From JAFGMQ01 sp036733345 (GTDB taxonomy: Bacteria > Desulfobacterota > DSM-4660 > Desulfatiglandales > Desulfatiglandaceae), in assembly GCA_036733345.1 (NCBI GenBank), contig DAINAR010000077.1, forward strand, positions 1-11,073: 11,073 nt of DNA. The letters run 5' to 3'. The notes beneath the pieces were generated by a model. It did no database searches and was not told where the DNA came from. It was given only the letters and a program-made list of their open reading frames with translations. Of the stretch, positions 5,932-11,073 are shown one piece after another. Position 1 is the stretch's first letter. Each line of letters starts with the position of its first letter. The position numbers were made by a program, and so were the translations under genes.

Positions 5932-6267
5932 AAAACCTTACCAGCACGAACTCAGGTCATCCCACTTTGGATTCATAAGATTCACCAGTTTATTTTTCTT
6001 CTCTCTTCTCCATTTCTTTATCTCTTTTTCTCTTTCTATGGCAGAAATAACATCAGGAGTTACTTCAAAATAGACCAGCTTATTCAAATTATATTTTTCA
6101 CTAAACCCCTTTATGAGCTTGTTCTTATGCTCATATATCCTCCTTTCAAGGTTGTTTGTTACTCCTGTATAAATAACCCTGTTATTCCAGTTAGTAATTA
6201 AATAAACGTAATATATTCCAGTTTTGGGCATTTAAGATTTCTCGTCGCTATGCTTCTCGAAATGACA
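5893..6267. mobile_element. 375-bp element: inverted repeat arms enclosing a GIY-YIG nuclease gene
   Basis: The left arm (5893-5931) is the same sequence as the left arm of the MITE-like element at 5611. The right arm (6234-6267) is the same as that element's right arm with one change (GCTTCTCG for GCTCCTCG). Between them lies only the GIY-YIG gene, with 6 bases between arm and stop codon and 2 bases between start codon and arm. The arrangement, one nuclease gene tightly framed by inverted palindromic arms that also occur as gene-less elements nearby, is what an autonomous element with non-autonomous relatives looks like. No target duplication is obvious. Mobility is inference. Confidence 0.65.
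5938..6231 (-). CDS. GIY-YIG endonuclease family protein
   Basis: This 97-residue single-domain GIY-YIG nuclease resembles the small YhbQ/UPF0213 group. Visible motifs are YYVYLIT (7-13, the GIY strand), IYTGVT (20-25, the YIG strand), LERRIYEHK (28-36, with the conserved Arg and His), AIEREKEIKKW (64-74, with the likely metal-binding Glu) and NLMNPKWDDL near the C-terminus. Length and motif spacing are complete, so it should be active; the family cuts DNA with a single metal ion. There is no Shine-Dalgarno: the ATG follows directly on the palindromic right arm, so the mRNA leader would be repeat sequence. It does not belong to any neighbouring operon. Its DNA target is unknown; the flanking arms are the obvious candidate (inference). 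Confidence 0.88.
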   Translation of the reverse strand: MPKTGIYYVYLITNWNNRVIYTGVTNNLERRIYEHKNKLIKGFSEKYNLNKLVYFEVTPDVISAIEREKEIKKWRREKKNKLVNLMNPKWDDLSSCW

Positions 6268-6279
6268 GGAGGAAAAAAT

Positions 6280-6324
6280 GCTCCTCCCTGCCTGTGCCGC
6301 GGCAGACAGGGAAATGACAGAAGG
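6280..6324. repeat. 45-bp repeat with 26-bp GC-rich hairpin, copy a
   Basis: It is identical to 6697-6741 over 45 bp. The core at 6286-6311 is an imperfect palindrome centred on GCCGCGGC and flanked by CCCTG and CAGGG. It is followed by AAATGACAGAAGG, so the conserved outer box of the TGTCATTTCG family borders yet another hairpin core. Confidence 0.75.
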
Positions 6325-6479
6325 AAAAAATGCTCCTCAAAATGACGGATGGTGGATATTCCTCAAAATTACAAAATAGGAGCAGAATTTCTCCTTTCCT
6401 ATTACTTATGACAATGTTTCCTTATTTTCTGTCCCAGCCAATGGCTGGTAAACCAGCCAAAAACACAGCCTGGTAAAAC

Positions 6480-6583
6480 TTCGAATCCTGCTGCAAGCAG
6501 GTGAGAAATCTTGCTTTTCTAAGGCGTTCAATGCTGCTATGGCGTATTCAAGATTTCTCGTCGCTATGCTCCTCGAAATGACA
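6480..6583. mobile_element. MITE-like palindromic element, copy 2 (left end trimmed)
   Basis: The left arm (6480-6513) starts at TTCGAATCC, so the outer TGTCA is missing. The middle (6514-6548) is 35 bp, as in the copy at 5611, with 5 differences. The right arm (6549-6583) is identical to that copy's right arm. It is preceded by a variant of the CCAGCC hairpin block (about 6430-6477). Confidence 0.7.
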
Positions 6584-6619
6584 ATAGGGGGTCCTCCGTA
6601 ATGACAGAATGGAAAAACG

Positions 6620-6668
6620 CTCTTCAAAACAACACAAGCAAGCTGGTACTTTAAAATAACAATAGGGG
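6620..6668. repeat. 49-bp direct repeat DR2, copy b
   Basis: This is the second copy of 5734-5782. It is followed by a perfect 14-bp palindrome TCCGTAATTACGGA at 6673-6686, whose counterpart near 6595-6606 reads CTCCGTAATGACAGA. Confidence 0.75.
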
Positions 6669-6696
6669 GTACTCCGTAATTACGGAAGGCAAAAAC

Positions 6697-6741
6697 GCTC
6701 CTCCCTGCCTGTGCCGCGGCAGACAGGGAAATGACAGAAGG
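6697..6741. repeat. 45-bp repeat with 26-bp GC-rich hairpin, copy b
   Basis: It is identical to 6280-6324; the hairpin core is at 6703-6728. It ends in AAATGACAGAAGG like the other copy. Confidence 0.75.
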
Positions 6742-6818
6742 GGTGCACATTCATTGAAATGCCTTTCGAGTTAACCTTTCCCTATTATATTACTCCGACA
6801 TTAATATATGTCAATGTT

Positions 6819-7027
6819 GTCCCAGCCAGGGCCTGATAAACCAGCCAAAAACACAGGCTGGTAAACCCTCCACAAAAAATGGCGGGTAAAATTTCGAGCC
6901 CCGAATCAAGTTCGGGATAAATCCGCCACAAAAACTGGCGGATAAACTCCCGCCGGAATCCGCAATGATTTCGACTGGATGCCCCCGAAACGGGGTCCGG
7001 GGCAGGCTTATCAAGTCCGGCATGACG
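6819..7027. repeat. Block of concatenated hairpin cassettes, no gene
   Basis: In order: CCAGCC-type hairpins (6822-6862), CCACAAAAAATGG with flanking GGGT words (near 6870-6888), TTTCGAG followed by CCCGAATCAAGTTCGGG (near 6891-6920), a second CCGCCA...TGGCGG hairpin (about 6922-6944), and a CCCCGAAACGGGGTCCGGGG palindrome (6982-7003) ending at CATGACG. These are the cores and boxes seen singly elsewhere in the window, strung together. Frames reading through it are by-products of repeat DNA. Confidence 0.65.
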
Positions 7028-7058
7028 ATTGATGTTTTTAATCGCCGGAGTAGTAAAA

Positions 7059-7316
7059 TCATGGGTTTTTTAACATGTCGTGCGTGCCAACTTTACGCAT
7101 AACGTATGTATCGTCTTCCATATTAAAAGTAAAACGATATGAGTGGGTTATTCTGCCTTCCCAGATATTCCTGGGATCATTCATTTTTTTTATATTCAGT
7201 GAAGGATGCCTTGAATTAGATAACAGCAATTCCAGCTTCTTATCCACTGCCTCCTGTATCTCCCTCGGCAGTCTCCGGTAGTCCCTTACAAAGGTCTTTG
7301 TGAAAAATATTTTCAT
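7059..7316 (-). CDS. RelE/ParE-superfamily toxin
   Basis: This 85-residue toxin of a type II TA pair most resembles RelE-like mRNA interferases that cut mRNA in the ribosome. The N-terminal strand and helix (MKIFFTKTFVRDYRRLPREI), the central basic helix and turn (RHPSLNIKKM), the arginine-bearing strand pair (GRITHSYRFTF, 54-64) and the C-terminal VMRKVGTHDMLKNP match the family in order and length. Exact target and catalytic residues cannot be assigned from sequence alone. Its start overlaps the end of the antitoxin gene by 4 bases (ATGA), so the pair is translationally coupled. The 3' end abuts repeat DNA but the gene is intact. Confidence 0.85.
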   Translation of the reverse strand: MKIFFTKTFVRDYRRLPREIQEAVDKKLELLLSNSRHPSLNIKKMNDPRNIWEGRITHSYRFTFNMEDDTYVMRKVGTHDMLKNP

Positions 7317-7597
7317 ATCTTTGCGGTTTTCAGCGCCTTCAGGCTGTCTTCAAGGGAATCAAAAGGTCCCAGCACATTACCTCCGGTAATATCCCTGTCT
7401 GCGTCTGACTCTCCTTCCTGCCATTCCCTGCTGTAAAAATAAGCCTGTTCAGGATGTACCAGCTTAACCGGCTTTAAAATAATTTCACCATCTTTTTTTT
7501 CCAGTTCCATATAATCACCAACGGCAATGCTGAGATTTTTCCGCACGCTGCTCGGGATTGTGATCTGGAAATGTTCTTTTATTTTTACCAAAGGCAT
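7313..7597 (-). CDS. AbrB-type antitoxin paired with the RelE-like toxin
   Basis: The product has 94 residues. An AbrB-fold DNA-binding domain occupies residues 1-45 (MPLVKIKEHFQITIPSSVRK, then VGDYMELEKKDGEIILKP). A C-terminal toxin-binding tail contains YFYSREWQEGESDADRDI and FDSLEDSLKAL. I chose the ATG at 7597 because AAAGGAGGT lies 5 bases upstream; a longer frame from 7630 has no such site and adds 11 residues unlike the family. It should neutralise the RelE-like toxin and repress the pair. No clean promoter could be assigned; TACAAT lies upstream but lacks a good -35. Confidence 0.88.
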   Translation of the reverse strand: MPLVKIKEHFQITIPSSVRKNLSIAVGDYMELEKKDGEIILKPVKLVHPEQAYFYSREWQEGESDADRDITGGNVLGPFDSLEDSLKALKTAKI

Positions 7598-7650
7598 TTT
7601 TACCTCCTTTTTTCTGTTCAATGCCCCCAAAATTGTATCCTTAATTTAAG

Positions 7651-7701
7651 CAGGCATTGCGTTATTCAAGATTTCTCGTCGTTATGCTCCTCGAAATGAC
7701 A
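7651..7701. repeat. Right half of a MITE-like element
   Basis: CAGGCATTGCGTTATT followed by a right arm (7667-7701) ending TCGAAATGACA matches the middle and right arm of the elements at 5611 and 6480 with small changes. The left half is absent. It lies directly upstream of the AbrB/RelE operon. Confidence 0.65.
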
Positions 7702-7773
7702 GGAGAGGGAGCATTACTCGTAATAACAGGAGGTATAAACGCTCCTGAAGATGCCAAACCAAGAAGCTTTTTT

Positions 7774-7807
7774 AATTATAAATTAATAATTTGTTAATTT
7801 ATAAATT
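7774..7807. repeat. AT-only imperfect hairpin
   Basis: AATTATAAATTAA (7774-7786) and TTAATTTATAAATT (7794-7807) pair with a single one-base bulge around a 7-base loop. The stem has no G or C. It lies about 180 bases upstream of the antitoxin start; role unknown. Confidence 0.45.
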
Positions 7808-7948
7808 TCGTAATTTATACTATCACACCTGTTAAATATGTCAAGAATTACAACCTTTGGCAGCATGTGCAGGTACAAAGGCACAAAGTATAAAGCCATA
7901 AGGAATCAAAGGGAAAGAGGGGCAAACAATGGCCTGGAACTCTGTTTT

Positions 7949-8029
7949 TTGACGGGATAAACAGGATTGACATGATATTCTTCCCTGCCTGAGCGTCTTT
8001 TGCGGACAGGGCTACTATTATCCTGTCAA
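7949..8029. repeat. Element with TTGACGGGATAA inverted ends
   Basis: TTGACGGGATAA (7949-7960) and TTATCCTGTCAA (8018-8029) are inverted with one mismatch. Inside is a CCCTGCC...GGACAGGG hairpin (7983-8011), similar in style to the 45-bp repeats at 6280 and 6697. The rest of 7702-8061 is non-coding, with CACAAAG-type low-complexity words near 7876. Confidence 0.5.
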
Positions 8030-8061
8030 ATTGCAAATCTCTAGTTAAAGATTCTTCTGAA

Positions 8062-8095
8062 AAAGCTGTAAGCTGTTTGGCATGCGGCTTTTTTT
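8062..8095 (+). terminator. Orphan Rho-independent terminator
   Basis: AAAGCTGTAAGC (8062-8073) pairs with GCATGCGGCTTT (8080-8091) with two G-U pairs and one mismatch around a 6-base loop, followed by T to 8095. There is no plus-strand gene for about 2.5 kb upstream. Its wording resembles the pilA terminator at 4744-4777 (AAAGCTG-AAG ... GC-GCTTTTTTT), suggesting a duplicated or displaced copy. Confidence 0.7.
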
Positions 8096-8122
8096 CTGGT
8101 ATAAGGGAAAAACTGGTTATGG

Positions 8123-8151
8123 GTGACAGGTCATGGGTGGTTGTTTATATA
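8123..8151 (+). promoter_or_regulatory. Possible promoter of the ABC transporter operon
   Basis: GTGACA (8123-8128) and TATATA (8146-8151) are 17 bases apart and 29 bases upstream of the ATPase start. The match is moderate. It is the best-placed candidate for a three-gene operon that follows an intrinsic terminator. Confidence 0.4.
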
Positions 8152-8180
8152 GCATAAGGTGGAGTCAACAGGAATAAGAC

Positions 8181-8921
8181 ATGACAGCAATCAGTTTTGA
8201 AAATATCTCCAAGACATTCCGATCAGGGCTTAAACGAAACACCGTACTCAAGGGGCTGAACCTGACGGTCAACGATGGAGAAATCTTCGGGTTTCTGGGG
8301 CCGAACGGCGCAGGTAAAAGCACATCCATAAAACTCCTGCTTGATTTCATAAGACCGGACAGAGGCCGGATTACTGTTGACGGATTTGTAGTAGGGAAGG
8401 AGCGCTTTCAGCATCTTATAGGATATCTACCTGAAACGCCGTGCTTTTTTGAAAATCTCAGTGGAATGGAAACACTGCTGTTCGCAGCAAGGGCCTCTGA
8501 AATGCGGGGATACGTAATAAAAAAAAGGGCTCAGGAAGTACTTGAGAGGCTTGATCTCAAATCAGCGGGTTCATGGACTGTAAGGACTTATTCAAAGGGC
8601 ATGAAACAACGCCTTGGCCTGGCAATGGCCCTGATTCATGATCCGGACATATATATACTTGATGAACCTATGAGCGGCCTTGATCCTCTGGGGAGGAACC
8701 TGATAAGCGATGTAATACTTGACCTTGGGCAAAATGGAAAAACCGTTTTTTTCAGCTCACATATTTTAAGCGACGCTGAGAGGCTCTGTGACCGCATCGG
8801 CATCCTGCACAAGGGTGAGCTTTTGTTTGACGGGGCTATTGAAGATATAACCGAGGTCGGAGGCCTTGAAAAGGCGTTCATAAAAATAATTGAAGAACAT
8901 GGAAAGTCAAAAAATGTCTAA
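8181..8921 (+). CDS. ABC transporter ATP-binding protein (PilH-like)
   Basis: This 246-residue ABC ATPase energises the permease encoded next to it. Visible motifs are Walker A GPNGAGKST (40-48), a Q-loop position carrying Glu instead of Gln (GYLPE, 81-85, as in the drug-exporter/NatA-type subfamily), signature YSKGMKQR (137-144, with SKG in place of SGG), Walker B IYILDE (157-162), D-loop SGLD (165-168) and switch H193 (SSH). It is complete. Such ABC-2 export ATPases are common. The nearby pilA, and the order ATPase, permease, TPR-like protein, recall the Myxococcus xanthus PilH/PilI/PilG system needed for pilus assembly, so a pilus role is likely but inferred from context. A weak AGGAA precedes the start. 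The 3' end overlaps the permease gene. Confidence 0.9.
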   Translation: MTAISFENISKTFRSGLKRNTVLKGLNLTVNDGEIFGFLGPNGAGKSTSIKLLLDFIRPDRGRITVDGFVVGKERFQHLIGYLPETPCFFENLSGMETLLFAARASEMRGYVIKKRAQEVLERLDLKSAGSWTVRTYSKGMKQRLGLAMALIHDPDIYILDEPMSGLDPLGRNLISDVILDLGQNGKTVFFSSHILSDAERLCDRIGILHKGELLFDGAIEDITEVGGLEKAFIKIIEEHGKSKNV

Positions 8922-9723
8922 AATATTCCTCATTACCTGGGTTACATTTAAAGACAGCATACGCAACAGGGCACTTTACGGCATTTTTTTCTTCGGCATT
9001 CTTTTATTCATCGCAAACATAATTATTACTAAAATGTTCTCATGGGAATTGGGAAAGGTTGCAGTAGAACTGGGGCTTTCCGTGGTTTCGATATCAGGGC
9101 TCGTTATCATTTTCTTCCTCAGCATTAACACTATGTCAAACGATATTGACAAAAAGACTCTCTACCTTATTCTCTCTCGACCCTTAACGAGATCCCAGTA
9201 TATTCTCGGCAGATATTTTGGACTGTGCATGATTATAGTTTTATCCAGCGCTATCCTCGGCTCATGTGCCGCCTTTTCAGCAAAACTTGCAACTTACGGC
9301 AGCGAAGGCTACATACCTGTTAACTTTTCATGGAACATCTTTCTTCTTGGACTGGTTTTTTTAACACTTTCTCTGATTGTTGTCCTGGCCATGGCCCTCC
9401 TGTGGGTAAGTATTACAACACATCCCTTTACGGCAGTCCTTCTTTCCCTGCTTTCCTATTTCATAGGACAGAATGTCGAAAACGTAAAAAATATAATCTC
9501 TGTAAGCAAGATGTTTGTTGAAAATAAAATGCTTTTAAAGATAACTGAAGTTTCTTCCTGGATATTTCCCAATCTGGCTGCATTTGACCTGAAGACAACA
9601 GCCGCGTATGGCCTTCCTGTAAATGCAGCTTATCTGGCCTGGATAGCTCTATACGGCCTTTCCTATATCGGGATCTGTCTGATACTGACAGTGTTAGTCT
9701 TTCAGAGGCGGGAACTGGCGTGA
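8914..9723 (+). CDS. ABC-2 type permease (PilI-like)
   Basis: This 269-residue integral membrane protein has about six hydrophobic segments (near 20-40, 52-72, 100-120, 138-165, 170-190 and 240-262). The family motif LILSRPLTRSQYILGR (about 83-98) lies between the second and third segments, as in NosY/ABC-2 permeases. It forms the channel driven by the upstream ATPase. I chose the ATG at 8914 (GGAAAG upstream; MSKIFLITWVTF is the usual start of the family). An ATG at 8899 and a TTG at 8890 are in frame and possible. It overlaps the ATPase gene by 8 bases and the next gene by 4 (GTGA), so the three are translationally coupled. The substrate is unknown; the PilI-like role is inferred from the pilA context. 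Confidence 0.85.
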   Translation: MSKIFLITWVTFKDSIRNRALYGIFFFGILLFIANIIITKMFSWELGKVAVELGLSVVSISGLVIIFFLSINTMSNDIDKKTLYLILSRPLTRSQYILGRYFGLCMIIVLSSAILGSCAAFSAKLATYGSEGYIPVNFSWNIFLLGLVFLTLSLIVVLAMALLWVSITTHPFTAVLLSLLSYFIGQNVENVKNIISVSKMFVENKMLLKITEVSSWIFPNLAAFDLKTTAAYGLPVNAAYLAWIALYGLSYIGICLILTVLVFQRRELA

Positions 9724-10559
9724 GAAGTAAACCTACTATCCTGCTGTTTTTATGCTTGTGCCTTTTTGTTGTTTTATATGCAGCAGGCTTTACTGCTGTC
9801 AAGGGGGCCAGGCAATCCCTTGGTGTCAATTACCGGCTTGATGTAAGCCCCCTTCCTCCTGACCTGTTGAAGATATTTTCAGGCGAGTTCAGAGGTCTTG
9901 TAGCGGACTATATTCTTCTTGAAATCGCATCATTTGTGGGAAGCAATAAAAAAATCTCTAACGAAGAATGGAACAGGATTGTGCTTGCCTTTGAGCAGAG
10001 CCTCAACCTGGACCCGTATTTTGAGCAGACATATGTAGTTGCCCAGGGTCTTCTTCCCTGGGAGGCAAAGCTGCCGGAAAAGGCCATTTCACTTCTTGAT
10101 ATATCCAGGAAACACCGTCCATGGGACTGGCGGCCGGGGTATTACATGGCATTTGACTGGTACTATTTCCTTCATGACTATGCAAAGGCATCCGAGGCCT
10201 TTCTCGAGGCCGCAAAAATCAAGGGCGCCCCGGTTCTCCTTGCAGTTCTCGGGGGCCGCTTTGCCCTGAAGGGAGGAAGGACACAGGCTGCAATTGTTCT
10301 GCTCCAGGCCATGCTCAATGACCCTGATATGGATGAATACAAAGAAAAGGAAATTACAGACCGGATAGATGCATTAAAGGGTGTCATGCTCCTTGAGAGT
10401 GCCCTGAAAAAATTTAAAGAAATTTATAATTATTTACCGGATTCTCTTTATGAATTAATTGAGAAAGGCTTCCTTGAGCAATTGCCTGAAAACCCCTATG
10501 CTGACAGGTATTTTTACAGCAAAGATGACGGCCGGGTATTTTTTGATACAATCAAATAG
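9720..10559 (+). CDS. Membrane-anchored TPR-like protein of the ABC/pilus operon (PilG-like by position)
   Basis: This 279-residue protein starts at a GTG overlapping the permease stop. Residues 5-23 form an N-terminal membrane anchor or uncleaved signal; the rest should lie outside the cytoplasmic membrane. The middle (about 55-220) is helical with degenerate TPR-like pairs (NRIVLAFEQSLNLDPYFEQ, DYAKASEAFLEAAKIKGAP). The C-terminal 42 residues (LPDSLYELIEKGFLEQLP, then NPY...YFYSKDDGRV) resemble the tail motif found in GspG-type pseudopilins and some TPR proteins. No catalytic motif is seen. It is probably an accessory subunit of the ABC system. Position makes it a functional counterpart of Myxococcus PilG, but I cannot claim homology from sequence alone. 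Confidence 0.85.
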   Translation: MRSKPTILLFLCLCLFVVLYAAGFTAVKGARQSLGVNYRLDVSPLPPDLLKIFSGEFRGLVADYILLEIASFVGSNKKISNEEWNRIVLAFEQSLNLDPYFEQTYVVAQGLLPWEAKLPEKAISLLDISRKHRPWDWRPGYYMAFDWYYFLHDYAKASEAFLEAAKIKGAPVLLAVLGGRFALKGGRTQAAIVLLQAMLNDPDMDEYKEKEITDRIDALKGVMLLESALKKFKEIYNYLPDSLYELIEKGFLEQLPENPYADRYFYSKDDGRVFFDTIK

Positions 10560-11073
10560 TCATTTAAAACTGAAAAATTGTACCATTAAAAACGAAAATC
10601 AGAAAAAAAGGCCAAAAATGAAAGGATTTTCGAGTTTAATTTTGTTGACATTTTTTTTAACATCCCCTTTTTGTTTTCTAACCCCCCGATTTTACGCTCG
10701 ATTCTAATTTGTAAATTTCCTCATTCTTCTTCATAAGTTACGCAGCACCATTTCATTTTTTCAACTAACTTCATGCCTTACCTTCTGTCTATATCTCAAT
10801 ACTCCATAAGTGCCCTCTCCTTTTCAACGCCTTTGACCTGTACATATGTTTTCATATATGAATTTAAATCAATTTTTCACCACCTTTTTAATGTTTTTGT
10901 TCTCTTAGAATTCATCATGCCATGTGGAATGCCACAATGCATGTAAATTATATCTTTATTTCGTATCAATTAAATTTTCATTCGAACTTGTAAAAAACAC
11001 CAGGTTCCTCGGGATGTATGCTTCTCGTGTCACGAGGCTTTATCTTATTGTTTATCAGGTAATAAAAACCACA
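10560..11073. other. Non-coding 3' region with inverted repeats
   Basis: I see no supported gene in these 514 AT-rich bases. They contain an imperfect inverted repeat at 10916-10943 (CATGCCATGTGG / CCACAATGCATG, 4-base loop) and a CTCGTG-T-CACGAG palindrome at 11024-11036, followed by a T-rich stretch that might be a weak terminator. A 29-codon hydrophobic frame starts at 10618 but has no ribosome site. No clear terminator follows the TPR-like gene itself. Confidence 0.5.

Noticed and set aside
5521..7027. Repetitive block considered as a CRISPR array
   Set aside because: Repeat units differ in length and sequence, spacing is irregular, units are palindromic cassettes in both orientations, and no cas gene is nearby.
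6406..7062. Minus-strand open frames through the repeat mosaic (6406-6750 and 6811-7062)
   Set aside because: They consist of palindromic repeat sequence read in one frame, have no ribosome site and no recognisable domain.
7848..8036. Minus-strand 62-codon frame
   Set aside because: It lies in low-complexity and TTGACGGGATAA-type repeat DNA with no start signal or domain.
10618..10707. 29-codon hydrophobic frame resembling a signal peptide
   Set aside because: No ribosome site, no homology I recognise, and AT-rich low-complexity surroundings; likely chance.
10999..11046. Hairpins near the right edge considered as a riboswitch
   Set aside because: The conserved core sequences of c-di-GMP or other common riboswitches are absent, and no gene follows inside the window.

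Overview
The window reads as the chromosome of a Gram-negative bacterium of the Desulfobacterota / Nitrospirota / Myxococcota type, probably from an environmental genome. The reasons are a long PilA-type pilin behind a textbook sigma-54 promoter, an ABC transporter set resembling Myxococcus PilH/PilI nearby, several toxin-antitoxin (TA) pairs, and a great deal of dispersed palindromic intergenic repeat. This placement is inference; no marker gene is present.

Layout. (1) Bases 1-2172, minus strand: the 5' 724 codons of a large membrane protein with a TMTC-like glycosyltransferase-C domain followed by at least eight TPR repeats; it runs off the left edge. (2) 2293-2920, minus: an AbrB-type antitoxin and a PIN-domain (VapC) toxin, with a good promoter at 2963-2992. 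(3) 2993-3969: about 1 kb of non-coding DNA with palindromic repeats, a possible activator site and the sigma-54 promoter at 3783-3798. (4) 3970-4668: the type IV pilin pilA, with an intrinsic terminator, then a 41-codon truncated pilin-like reading frame. (5) 5209-5560: a vapB antitoxin with its promoter and a vapC toxin cut short after about 16 codons, where repeat DNA begins. (6) 5521-7030: a dense mosaic of palindromic repeats. It includes two about 110-bp MITE-like elements and a 375-bp element in which the same inverted arms enclose a GIY-YIG endonuclease gene. (7) 7059-7597, minus: an AbrB-type antitoxin and a RelE/ParE toxin. (8) 7598-8122: more repeats and an orphan terminator resembling the one behind pilA. 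(9) 8181-10559: a tightly overlapping three-gene operon encoding an ABC ATPase, an ABC-2 permease and a membrane-anchored TPR-like protein. (10) 10560-11073: non-coding.

How it fits together. pilA and the three-gene ABC operon look like one type IV pilus locus (compare pilA-pilG-pilH-pilI of Myxococcus xanthus). The TA genes and repeat mosaic between them look like later insertions. The TMTC/TPR membrane protein next door could be a protein O-glycosyltransferase acting on exported proteins such as the pilin, but nothing in the sequence proves it.

The most interesting item is the repeat family. Fixed outer (TGTCATTTCG) and inner (GAGAAATC) boxes enclose exchangeable hairpin cores. The arms occur as short inverted pairs, and once as a pair flanking a GIY-YIG nuclease gene with only 2 to 6 bp between arm and gene. 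That suggests a repeat-mobilising system analogous to REP/RAYT, but with a GIY-YIG enzyme.
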